Source: Asticcacaulis sp. YBE204 (lineage in GTDB: Bacteria; Pseudomonadota; Alphaproteobacteria; Caulobacterales; Caulobacteraceae). Taken from it: a stretch of DNA of 64,000 nt. Each line of letters opens with the position of its first letter. The first letter of the stretch is position 1. The notes under the pieces were generated by a model that saw only the letters and a list, made by a program, of their open reading frames with translations, was not told where the DNA came from and did no database searches. Positions 25,308 to 32,894 of the stretch are shown piece after piece. A program made the translations under genes and the position numbers. The stretch covers positions 213,585 through 277,584 of the forward strand of contig NZ_AWGF01000009.1 of NCBI RefSeq assembly GCF_000495855.1. The letters are read 5' to 3'.

Positions 25308-27301
25308 TTCGGGCTCCATTCGCCGGTAAATTCCGGCTCGTCATAACTAAAATAGGCGCTCAAACGGGTGTCGCGGTCATCGAGAAACAGCTGATCGGCC
25401 ACCGCTCCGCACAGCTTAGGCAGAGCATATTTGAGCCCCGACAGGGCCGAGGCCGACAGACCGAAATTGATCAGGGCCGAATAGTTGAAGGCGAACAGGC
25501 CGTGCAATTTCGCCTGCGCGGCCGCATCGCGCCCCTTGAACGCAAAGCCTGCGCCCAGATAGGGGTGGGCGTCAAGCAGTGCGCTCTTCACATCCTCCGG
25601 CGCGGCATAGACGTCGCCCCAGCGCGCAATACCGGGTTCAAGGTCGGCCAGTTCCGGACGCAGAGCCGGATCGGTCACCAGACCCGTCGAGATGATCAGA
25701 AAATCGAAGACGTGCTCGCCCTGCGGCGTCGTCACCACGGCCTTACCGTTGCGCTCGATGACCGCCTGCCACGGCGCACCAGTGTGCAGATGGAAGCCGC
25801 TGTGCGCTGCGGCGCGGGCGAAGGTATCGTTTGTAGGCGGTTGATTGAATTTGAAAAAGTGCGAAATGGCCGCGTACTTGTCGGCGTCCGACAAAGCCGC
25901 AAAGCGCGGGATCAGGCCTGCGGCTTCCATATGGCGGATCGGGTTGATGCGCGGCAGGACTGAACGTCGAACAAAGACATGCGCCTCGCCCACACCGGCG
26001 TCGAGAATATGGTGCGCGTTGTCAAACGCAGACGCCCCACCGCCGAGAATACCGATGCGCTTGCCTTTCAGCGCTTCAACATCGATGGCTTCGGACGTAT
26101 GGGCATAAAGATGACGCGGCAGGGCCTTGATCATGTCCGGCGTATGCCATTCGCCACCGCCCTGAATGCCGGTCGCCAGAATGACCTTGCGCGCGAGATA
26201 GGTGCCGCCGCTAGTATGCAGACGAAACTGACCGTTCAGCGGCTCGACGCGCGTCAATCGCACGTCGTTCACCACGGGCAAACCCAGCACCTGACGGAAC
26301 CAGCGCAGATAGGCCATCCAGTCGCCGCGCGGAATCTTGTCGACCTTCGCCCAGCCGTCCGGCCCGTGCTGGGCTTCCCAGAAGGCGCGGAAGGTCAGCG
26401 ACGGCACACCCTGATCGATCGAGGTGATCGTCTTCGGCGTCCGCAGCGTCACCATGCGGGCATAGGTTTCCCACGGTCCTTCGAAGCCTTCGGGGCATTC
26501 GTCGAGGATCAGAATATTGCTGATCCGCTCGCGCTTCAGACCAAACGCCGCGCCAAGCCCCGACTGCCCGCCGCCGACGATGATCACGTCATAGACATGA
26601 CCTTCGGGTGAGGTTTGCGGCGTCGTCCAGTCGCTGCCGGGATAGTTCAGGCAGTCGAGATCGTGACGGACGCGGGCATTGTGGTCATTAAGTCCCCTCT
26701 CCCCTGCGGGGAGAGGGTTAGGGTGAGGGGGCGACTCCGAGCCTGTGGTTTTCCCCCTCACCCGTTCCTTCGGACCCCCCTCTCCCCGTGGGGGAGAGGG
26801 GATGTTCACCACGTCTTTCAGCCGCAACCAGACGATCTTGCCGACTTCCGACAGGGCCGTCGCAAATTCGGTTTCCGCGTCGTTGCCGAGCCGCGTTTGC
26901 ATCGCCTCTAGGATACCCGCCTTGCCGCCGGCCAACCGCACGGCGATGATGAACGGAAAGCCGAAACGCTTTTCATAGGCCGTGTTCAGCTCGTGAAAGC
27001 GCGCAAATTCCGCCTCGGTCAGCGCGTTGAGACCCACCGAGGCCTGTTCGGACGCCGACTCTTTCGTCAATCCCGCCTTGACCTGCGCCTTGTCGGCCAG
27101 CTTGGGGTGCGCGCGCAATAACGCCAGTTGCGCTTCGGGGCCGGAATGCGCCACGACCTTCATGAACCCGGCGTGCAGGGCCTCCAGATCGGCAAAAGGC
27201 CGCATCGTCTCAGTCTGCGCGACGATCCACGGATTGTGTTCGAACAACAGGCCGAAACGTTCGATAAAGGCTTTACGAGTCAGGGTGTTAATGTCGCTCA
27301 T
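25304..27301 (-). CDS. fusion: OHCU decarboxylase (UraD) joined by repeat-encoded linker to HpyO-type FAD urate hydroxylase
   Basis: One 665-residue open frame encoding two enzymes. Residues 1-166 are a full UraD: AHPKLADK (64-71) holds the catalytic His, and the KRFGFPFIIAVRL core is present. UraD makes (S)-allantoin from OHCU. Residues 167-203 are Pro/Gly/Arg-rich and are encoded entirely by a palindromic element. Residues from about 204 on are an FAD/NAD(P)-dependent monooxygenase-like protein with IIVGGGQSG (240-248) and a second Rossmann motif RIGILGGGASAFDN. The cluster has no classical uricase, so this half is probably the flavoprotein urate hydroxylase of the HpyO type known from Xanthomonas. 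No in-frame start codon lies at the expected beginning of the second half. A GTG inside the element, preceded by AAGGA, is the only nearby alternative. Confidence 0.85.
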   Translation of the reverse strand: MSDINTLTRKAFIERFGLLFEHNPWIVAQTETMRPFADLEALHAGFMKVVAHSGPEAQLALLRAHPKLADKAQVKAGLTKESASEQASVGLNALTEAEFARFHELNTAYEKRFGFPFIIAVRLAGGKAGILEAMQTRLGNDAETEFATALSEVGKIVWLRLKDVVNIPSPPRGEGGPKERVRGKTTGSESPPHPNPLPAGERGLNDHNARVRHDLDCLNYPGSDWTTPQTSPEGHVYDVIIVGGGQSGLGAAFGLKRERISNILILDECPEGFEGPWETYARMVTLRTPKTITSIDQGVPSLTFRAFWEAQHGPDGWAKVDKIPRGDWMAYLRWFRQVLGLPVVNDVRLTRVEPLNGQFRLHTSGGTYLARKVILATGIQGGGEWHTPDMIKALPRHLYAHTSEAIDVEALKGKRIGILGGGASAFDNAHHILDAGVGEAHVFVRRSVLPRINPIRHMEAAGLIPRFAALSDADKYAAISHFFKFNQPPTNDTFARAAAHSGFHLHTGAPWQAVIERNGKAVVTTPQGEHVFDFLIISTGLVTDPALRPELADLEPGIARWGDVYAAPEDVKSALLDAHPYLGAGFAFKGRDAAAQAKLHGLFAFNYSALINFGLSASALSGLKYALPKLCGAVADQLFLDDRDTRLSAYFSYDEPEFTGEWSPK
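26693..26802. repeat. palindromic element, type B, translated in frame inside uraD/hpyO
   Basis: About 110 bases with terminal arms TCCCCTCTCCCC and GGGGAGAGGGGA and internal CACCC/GGGTG pairs. A GANTC site (GACTC) is at 26733-26737. It carries no stop codon in the host frame and encodes residues 167-203 of the fusion. It lies exactly where a uraD stop and an hpyO start would be expected. Confidence 0.9.
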
Positions 27302-27678
27302 GAGGTTGCCCCTTCGAGCGAGACGTGGGCCGAGACGACCTTCCAGCCGTCAGGGAATTTCACCCACGATTGCGACTGACGGCCCCTTCGGTCGGACCCT
27401 TCGCGGAAAAATTCGGCATTGGCGGTGGCAAACGTCTCGCCGTAGACCGTAATTTCGACGCGGCCCAGTTTACGCTGCGGCGAACCGCCCCGGCCTTTGC
27501 GGAAGTCGCGGATTGCCTCGATGCCGTACAGCACTTCGCCGACGCCGTAACGCACCGTTTCCGGCGCGGCCCGAAACAGCACATCCATCGCGGGGATGTC
27601 GTCGGCCATCAGCGCCGCTTCGTAGGCGTAGAAGGCGGCGGTCACCTCTTTCAGCAAAACCGGATCATTAATCTGCAT
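27298..27678 (-). CDS. hpxZ: HpxZ/AtzH-family protein (DUF3225)
   Basis: A 126-residue SnoaL/NTF2-like protein of the family that includes HpxZ of Klebsiella purine catabolism and AtzH of cyanuric acid breakdown, where AtzH acts on small carboxylated ureas. Visible family segments are AAFYAYEAALMADD, LFRAAPETVRYGVGE, FRKGRG and WVKFPDGWKVVSAHVS. Start 27678 is chosen: the ATG is 11 bases inside puuE, and the longer frame only overlaps puuE. It ends in a 4-base overlap with uraD. It probably acts on an oxalurate-derived intermediate together with HpxXY. Confidence 0.85.
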   Translation of the reverse strand: MQINDPVLLKEVTAAFYAYEAALMADDIPAMDVLFRAAPETVRYGVGEVLYGIEAIRDFRKGRGGSPQRKLGRVEITVYGETFATANAEFFREGSDRRGRQSQSWVKFPDGWKVVSAHVSLEGATS

Positions 27679-28564
27679 GAGGATGCACCTTGAGCCAGTG
27701 GTTGGCGATGTCGATGCGGCGCGCCACCCAGGCGTCGTCATGACTCAGCACATGATCGAGAAAGCGCGCCACGGCAGCCGCCCGCGCGGGCTTACCAGCG
27801 ACGCGTCCATGCAGCCCGATCGACATCATGCGCCCGCCCTCGGCATACAACTGATCGAAGGTGTCGCGCAGATAGCGGAAAAACGGCTCGCCATCCTCGA
27901 AGCCGTTCAACGCCACGAACTTCATATCGTTGGCATCGAGCGTATAGGGCACGATCAGCTGCGGCTTACCGTAGCGCGTGTCGTAATAGGGCAGATCGTC
28001 GGCGTAAGAGTCCGCGTCGTAGGTGAAGCCGCCCTCCTCGACTACCAGCCGCGCCGTGTTGGGTGAGGTCCGGCCCTGATACCAGCCGAGCGGCCGCGAT
28101 CCGGTCAGGCTCGTGTGGATATCGATGGCCTTGGCGATATGTTCGCGCTCGATGCTTTCATCGATATACTGATAATCGATCCACTTATAGCCGTGCGTGG
28201 CGATCTCCCAGTCGGCTTTCAGCATGGCCTCGACCGCATCCGGATGGCGTTCCATCGCCGTCGCCACGCCATAGACCGTGACAGGTGCGCCGCGTTCGGT
28301 GAACAGGCGATGCAGTCGCCAGAACCCGGCGCGCGAGCCGTATTCATACAGGCTTTCCATGGCCATCGACCGCGTGCCGATATGGCTTTGTGCGCCGACC
28401 ATTTCCGACAGGAAGGCCTCCGAGCCCTTGTCGCCGTGGAGGACGTTGTTCTCGCCGCCTTCTTCGTAGTTGATGACGAACTGCACGGCGATGCGCGCAC
28501 CGTTCGGCCAGTGGGCGTCCGGCGGGGTTTGGCCGTAGCCGATCATGTCGCGAGGGTAAGTCAT
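27668..28564 (-). CDS. puuE: allantoinase, polysaccharide-deacetylase type (PuuE)
   Basis: Opens allantoin to allantoate; 298 residues. It belongs to the PuuE branch of carbohydrate esterase-like deacetylases, not to the zinc amidohydrolase AllB. Segments include YPRDMIGYGQTPPDAHWPNG, INYEEGGENNVLHGD, EIATHGYKWIDYQ, WYQGRTSPNTARL and SIGLHGRVAGKPAR. It overlaps hpxZ by 11 bases. Upstream it is separated from the aminotransferase gene by a palindromic element. Confidence 0.94.
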   Translation of the reverse strand: MTYPRDMIGYGQTPPDAHWPNGARIAVQFVINYEEGGENNVLHGDKGSEAFLSEMVGAQSHIGTRSMAMESLYEYGSRAGFWRLHRLFTERGAPVTVYGVATAMERHPDAVEAMLKADWEIATHGYKWIDYQYIDESIEREHIAKAIDIHTSLTGSRPLGWYQGRTSPNTARLVVEEGGFTYDADSYADDLPYYDTRYGKPQLIVPYTLDANDMKFVALNGFEDGEPFFRYLRDTFDQLYAEGGRMMSIGLHGRVAGKPARAAAVARFLDHVLSHDDAWVARRIDIANHWLKVHPHAD

Positions 28565-28579
28565 GCCGTACGCTCTTTA

Positions 28580-28732
28580 TCCCCTCTCCTCCGTGGGGAG
28601 AGGGTTAGGGTGAGGGGGAAATTGGTAGAAGTGGAGTCTTGAAGAGTCCCCTCATCCGGCGCTTTGCGCCACCCATCGCTGGCAAAAGCTGTACTTTCGC
28701 GGGCGCTACACCCCGCAGGGGCGAAGGGAATA
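28580..28732. repeat. palindromic element, type B with extra module (pucG-puuE gap)
   Basis: About 153 bases in a 181-base gap. A left part TCCCCTCTCCTCCGTGGGGA with GGGTGAGGGGG is followed by two GANTC sites (GAGTC at 28634-28638 and 28644-28648). An inserted module, GCAAAAGCTGTACTTTCGC, recurs as GCGAAAGCTATACTTTCGC in the element at 39626. The end is CCCCGCAGGGGCGAAGGG. Confidence 0.82.
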
Positions 28733-28745
28733 AGCTGTACGTCCC

Positions 28746-29978
28746 TCATCCCCGGCCCTCTTCATAAAACCTAAGCGCCGCATCGACCCCCGAAGCCTTC
28801 ACGACAAACCCTTCGGCGCGCAGGCACGCCTCCAAAGCCCCCAGCGTAATCAACACCTTATGCTTCATGGCGTTGTAGCCCATGGCGCCGATGCGCCAGA
28901 TCTTCCCTTGCAAAGGCCCAAAGGCCGTACCGATCTCGATCTCGAAATCCTCACGCATCCGGCGGCGCACGGCGGCGTCATCTATGCCCTGAGGAATATG
29001 GATGCCGGTGACATTGGTCATGCGGTAGCGGTCGTCGCCATAGACCGTGAGCCCCATCGCCCGCGCGCCGGCGGCCATCGCCGCCCCGGCCTTCGCGTGA
29101 CGCTCGAACCGCGCCTCAAGCCCTTCGGCCAGCACCAGCCGCGCGCATTCCCGCGCGCCGTATAGCATGGTCGTCGCTTCGGTATGGTGGTTGAGCCGCT
29201 TGTCCGACCAGTAGTCCATGATCATGGCCAGGTCGAAATAGTTCGAGCCGATCCGCGCGCGGTCGCCGTCTTCGGCATCGGTCGTGCGGATGCCCTTTTC
29301 GGTGTGACGGCGCGAGAAGATGAACTCCGCGGCGCGATCGGAAATCGTGATCGGCGCCGAGCCCGACGGTCCGCCCATGCACTTTTGCAAGCCGCCCGTG
29401 ACGATATCGGCACCCCATTTATCCGTTTCGACCGCCATGCCACCCAGAGTCGCCGTGGCATCGACATAGGACAAGGCCCCGATTTCGCGGCACAATTCGC
29501 CTAATCCTTCCAGCGGCTGCGCCATGGTCGTCGAGGTATCGCCATGGACGCAGGCAATCACATGCGGGCGGTAATCGAGCGCCGCTTCGCGGATGCGCGC
29601 CATCGGCACGACCTCGCCCCACGGCGCGTCGACCGTCGAATAGGCCGCCCCCAGACGCTCGGCGATCTCGGTCAGCAGCAGCCCGAAGCGCCCCGACCGT
29701 ACGATCAGCACCTTCGATCCCGGCTCGATCAGCGACACCAGCGACGCCTCGATCCCCGCGCGAGCCGTGCCGTCGATCAGGAAGGTCCAGCGGTTCTGCG
29801 TCTGGAACACGCCGCGATAGAGCGCCATCACCTCGTTCATATAGGCGGTCATTTCCGGGTCGAACTGCCCCAGCAGGTCCGCCGACATGGCCCGTAGCAC
29901 GCGCGGGTGGGCATTGACCGGCCCTGGTCCCATTAAAAGCCGCTGCGGCGGATTGATCTCGCCAAAAAAGTCACTCAT
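28746..29978 (-). CDS. pucG: (S)-ureidoglycine-glyoxylate aminotransferase
   Basis: PLP-dependent class V aminotransferase, 410 residues, of the PucG/HpxJ type that moves the amino group of unstable ureidoglycine to glyoxylate and gives glycine and oxalurate. Features are LMGPGPVNAHPRVLRAM at the N-terminus, ACVHGDTSTTM, VDATATLGGM and the PLP-lysine segment VTGGLQKCMGGPSG. Start 29978 overlaps the upstream amidohydrolase by 8 bases. A serine-glyoxylate aminotransferase would look alike, but the purine context decides the call. Also known as hpxJ. Confidence 0.9.
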   Translation of the reverse strand: MSDFFGEINPPQRLLMGPGPVNAHPRVLRAMSADLLGQFDPEMTAYMNEVMALYRGVFQTQNRWTFLIDGTARAGIEASLVSLIEPGSKVLIVRSGRFGLLLTEIAERLGAAYSTVDAPWGEVVPMARIREAALDYRPHVIACVHGDTSTTMAQPLEGLGELCREIGALSYVDATATLGGMAVETDKWGADIVTGGLQKCMGGPSGSAPITISDRAAEFIFSRRHTEKGIRTTDAEDGDRARIGSNYFDLAMIMDYWSDKRLNHHTEATTMLYGARECARLVLAEGLEARFERHAKAGAAMAAGARAMGLTVYGDDRYRMTNVTGIHIPQGIDDAAVRRRMREDFEIEIGTAFGPLQGKIWRIGAMGYNAMKHKVLITLGALEACLRAEGFVVKASGVDAALRFYEEGRG

Positions 29979-31326
29979 CGGTCGTTCCAAGGTCCTGTAC
30001 AAAGGCCAGCATGGCCCGGAAAGCGAGATCGACGTCGGCGGGATCGACGGCCTCCAGCGGATTGTGGCTGATACCGTCCTTACAACGGATGAACAGCATG
30101 GCGGTCGGCGTGATCCCGGCAAAGGCCATGGCGTCGTGCCCCGCGCCGGAGACGATGGGCCGCGCCGCTTGGCCGGTTACGTCCGCGACGGCGCGCGACA
30201 ATTTCTCCATCATTGATTTATCACACGGCGCGGCGGGCAGGTCGTGGATCAGACGCGTTGAGGCGGGCGTTCCGCGTTTGGCGGCAATCTGCTGAATCTG
30301 TTGTAAAATCGCGTCTGCCGCCTGATCGCGCGGGGCTTCGGTTCCGGCGCGGACGTCGATGGTGAAGACGACCTCGCCCGGCACGACATTCGGCGCATTG
30401 GGGCCGACGGTCATCCGCCCGACGGTCGCCACAAGGTCTTCCGGTCCGGCCTGCGCCACGGCCTCGATACCCAGCACCATTTCCGCTCCGGCGGTCAGAG
30501 CATCCTTGCGCAGGGCCATGGAATTGGTCCCGGCATGACCGGCGACGCCCGTGACGGTGACTTCAAACCGCTTCTGACAGGCGATAGACGTCACGACCCC
30601 CAGCGCCAGTCCTTCGGCTTCCAGCACTGGCCCCTGCTCGATATGGGCCTCCAGATAGCCGATCAGTTCCGACGAATCGCGCCGAGCGGTAAGTAAGGTT
30701 TCGCGGTTGAGGCCGAACGATTCCAAAGCCGCCGCCAGCGTCACGCCGTCGCGGTCGGCAACATCCAGCGCACTGTAGTCGATCTGCCCGCACACGGCGC
30801 GCGAACAGAGCATCGAGGCCGGAAAGCGCGAGCCTTCTTCATCCCCGAAGGCGTAGATTTCGATGGCGAACGGCAGACGAATATTATGCGCGTTCAGCGC
30901 CGCCACGACCTCGATGCCGAGCATGACGCCCAGCGGCCCGTCATAGGCCCCGCCATCGCGCACGGAGTCGATGTGCGACGCGATGATGAGACTCTTCATA
31001 TCCCCCCAGTTTACTGGGGGGACCCCGGCGAAGCCGGAGGGGGGGCTAACGCAAGAGTCGGCCCCCACCACCCCGCTCGCCATGCGAGCGCGGTCCCCCT
31101 CCCCAGCAAGCTGGGGAGGTATAAAACTTTCGTACCGCCCCACCACATTCCCGGCGGGATCGAGGCGCACGGCCATCCCGGCCTCTGCCATCCACGCCGT
31201 CAGTTGCGCAATCGTCGCGTCATGCGCGGCGCTGAGATAAGGCCGAAACAGCATATCCGCCGCCTCGGAATAGGGCGGGCGTTTCAACGCATCGCAACGC
31301 TCGACCGCACGCGAACCGCCTACCAT
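29971..31326 (-). CDS. allantoate amidohydrolase (M20 family) with a repeat-encoded insertion
   Basis: Zinc- or manganese-dependent amidohydrolase that converts allantoate to ureidoglycine; AllC/HpxK type, 451 residues. Metal ligands are visible in IIASHIDSV (His), GGAYDGPLG (Asp), GDEEGSRFP (Glu pair), EAHIEQGPV (His) and ISHNPLEAV (His). Residues 69-109, between GNVVGRYES and MKSLIIASHID, have no counterpart in the family and are encoded by a palindromic element. Without them the protein would be about 410 residues, the normal size. The insertion falls between two early strands, probably in a surface loop. The start overlaps hpxW by 7 bases. Confidence 0.9.
   Translation of the reverse strand: MVGGSRAVERCDALKRPPYSEAADMLFRPYLSAAHDATIAQLTAWMAEAGMAVRLDPAGNVVGRYESFIPPQLAGEGDRARMASGVVGADSCVSPPSGFAGVPPVNWGDMKSLIIASHIDSVRDGGAYDGPLGVMLGIEVVAALNAHNIRLPFAIEIYAFGDEEGSRFPASMLCSRAVCGQIDYSALDVADRDGVTLAAALESFGLNRETLLTARRDSSELIGYLEAHIEQGPVLEAEGLALGVVTSIACQKRFEVTVTGVAGHAGTNSMALRKDALTAGAEMVLGIEAVAQAGPEDLVATVGRMTVGPNAPNVVPGEVVFTIDVRAGTEAPRDQAADAILQQIQQIAAKRGTPASTRLIHDLPAAPCDKSMMEKLSRAVADVTGQAARPIVSGAGHDAMAFAGITPTAMLFIRCKDGISHNPLEAVDPADVDLAFRAMLAFVQDLGTTDE
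31001..31122. repeat. palindromic element, type A, translated in frame inside allantoate amidohydrolase
   Basis: About 122 bases with terminal hairpins CCCCCCAGTTTACTGGGGGG and CCTCCCCAGCAAGCTGGGG (the latter read from the right end inward on the plus strand as CTCCCCAGCAAGCTGGGGAG). A GANTC site (GAGTC) is at 31055-31059. It is very close in build to the intergenic copy at 63600. It has no stop in the host frame and encodes about 41 residues. Confidence 0.9.
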
Positions 31327-32894
31327 GCCGCCACGCTCCCGTCGGAGCGCGGGTCGGACGCGCCTTCGATACGCCCGTTCGCATGACGCACCAGAGCGCC
31401 CGCATGACCCATGACCGAGGTAAAATGCGGCACCATTTCAACCTGATGCCCGGCACTTTTCAACTGCGCGATCAGGGCCGGATCGAAACGCTCCTCCAGC
31501 TTAAGCGTCACGCTCTCCTCGCCCCAGGTCTTTCCGAGCAGCCAGCGCGGCATGATCACCGAAATCTGCAACGGCACGCCGGCGGCATAGCGCGAAAACA
31601 CGGCGGCTTGCGTCTGGGGCTGGCCTTCGCCGCCCATCGTGCCGTAGCTCATCACCCGTCCGTCGTCGAACACGGCCAGCGCCGGATTGAGCGTATGGAA
31701 CGGCTTGCGACCCGGTTTCAGCGCATTCCACCCCGTCTCCGTCAGACGGAAAGATGCGCCGCGATTCTGCCAGACGATCCCCGTCTGCGGCAGGACGATG
31801 CCTGACCCGAACTCGAAATAGGTCGATTGAATGGCGCTGACGGCGCGGCCTTCGCGGTCGATGACGCCGAACCAGACGGTATCGCCTTCCTGAGGCACGT
31901 GCGGCCACGGCAGAGCGTGTTCGCGGTCTATTCTGGCCGCCAGAGCATCGAGCGCCGCCGAATCCGACAGCAGACCCTGCGCGTCGAAATCCATATAGGC
32001 CGGGTCGCCGATATGCCGGTCGCGCAGCAAAAAGGCCTGTTTGGTGGCTTCGATGAGGCCGTGAACGTGGGCGAAGTGCTCGGTGCCGACAACCTTCAAG
32101 CGGTCGTACAGGGCGAGGATCAGCAAGGATGCAAAGCCCTGCGTCGGCGGAGTCATATTGTACAGGTCCGCGCCGCCGATCCGCGTTGTTAGCGGCACGG
32201 GTGTCGTCGCGGCGTGCGCTTTCAGATCCTCAGCCGACACCGGCGATCCGGCAGCCTTGAGATCGGTGGCGATCTCCTTCGCCACATGCCCATCATAGAA
32301 GTCGCGCAAACCGTAATGGGCCAGCTTTTTCAGCGTCCGCGCCAAGGCGGGCTGTTTCAGCACCTGCCCTTCGCGCAAGGGTGCGCCGTCGGGCCGGAAC
32401 GCCGCGCCATAGCCGTACTGATCGCGCAGTTCGGCGTCCTTGGCGGCGGCGATTTCCGCCCCGCCCTTGGTGATCACCACGCCGGTTTCGGCGTAGTCGA
32501 TGGCGCGCTCCAGCAGCTTTTCCAGCGGCAGCGGGTTGTGGACCGTCGCCAGCAAGGCTTCCCAGCCGGAGATGGTCCCGGCCACTGTGTTGGCCGCCAG
32601 CGGCCCGCGCCATGGCACGGTTGTGTGGCCCTTATAGAGGTCGAGCGTCGCCGCCTGTGCCGCCGCCCCGCAGGCGCTGACACCGTGGACCCTGCCGTCC
32701 GGCTCGCGCACGATCCAGAAGCTGTCGCCGCCGATCGAGTTCATATGCGGATAGACGACGGCCAAAGCCGCCGCCACCGCAATCGCCGCTTCGGCCGCGG
32801 TGCCCCCGCGCTTGAGGATATCCAGCCCGGCCTGCGACGCCAGATGATGCGGCGAGGTGACCATGCCGTTCAGAGACGATGGCGTGTGAATCAT
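31320..32894 (-). CDS. hpxW: HpxW-type gamma-glutamyltransferase-family oxamate amidohydrolase
   Basis: Ntn-hydrolase of the gamma-glutamyltransferase fold, 524 residues, expected to cleave itself before a catalytic Thr. That Thr is probably the one in GDTVWFGVIDREG, and YGTMGGEGQPQTQ is the typical oxyanion/glycine region. There is no signal peptide, unlike periplasmic glutathione GGTs. In Klebsiella the GGT relative HpxW is an oxamate amidohydrolase of the purine/oxalurate route, and hpxX, hpxY and hpxZ are all in this series, so that call is favoured over glutathione breakdown. It overlaps hpxY by 4 bases and the allantoate amidohydrolase by 7. Confidence 0.85.
   Translation of the reverse strand: MIHTPSSLNGMVTSPHHLASQAGLDILKRGGTAAEAAIAVAAALAVVYPHMNSIGGDSFWIVREPDGRVHGVSACGAAAQAATLDLYKGHTTVPWRGPLAANTVAGTISGWEALLATVHNPLPLEKLLERAIDYAETGVVITKGGAEIAAAKDAELRDQYGYGAAFRPDGAPLREGQVLKQPALARTLKKLAHYGLRDFYDGHVAKEIATDLKAAGSPVSAEDLKAHAATTPVPLTTRIGGADLYNMTPPTQGFASLLILALYDRLKVVGTEHFAHVHGLIEATKQAFLLRDRHIGDPAYMDFDAQGLLSDSAALDALAARIDREHALPWPHVPQEGDTVWFGVIDREGRAVSAIQSTYFEFGSGIVLPQTGIVWQNRGASFRLTETGWNALKPGRKPFHTLNPALAVFDDGRVMSYGTMGGEGQPQTQAAVFSRYAAGVPLQISVIMPRWLLGKTWGEESVTLKLEERFDPALIAQLKSAGHQVEMVPHFTSVMGHAGALVRHANGRIEGASDPRSDGSVAAW

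Noticed and set aside
31320..32894. Glutathione gamma-glutamyltranspeptidase as the call for the GGT-family gene
   Set aside because: It has no signal peptide and sits with hpxX, hpxY and hpxZ; the oxamate amidohydrolase HpxW fits the context better.
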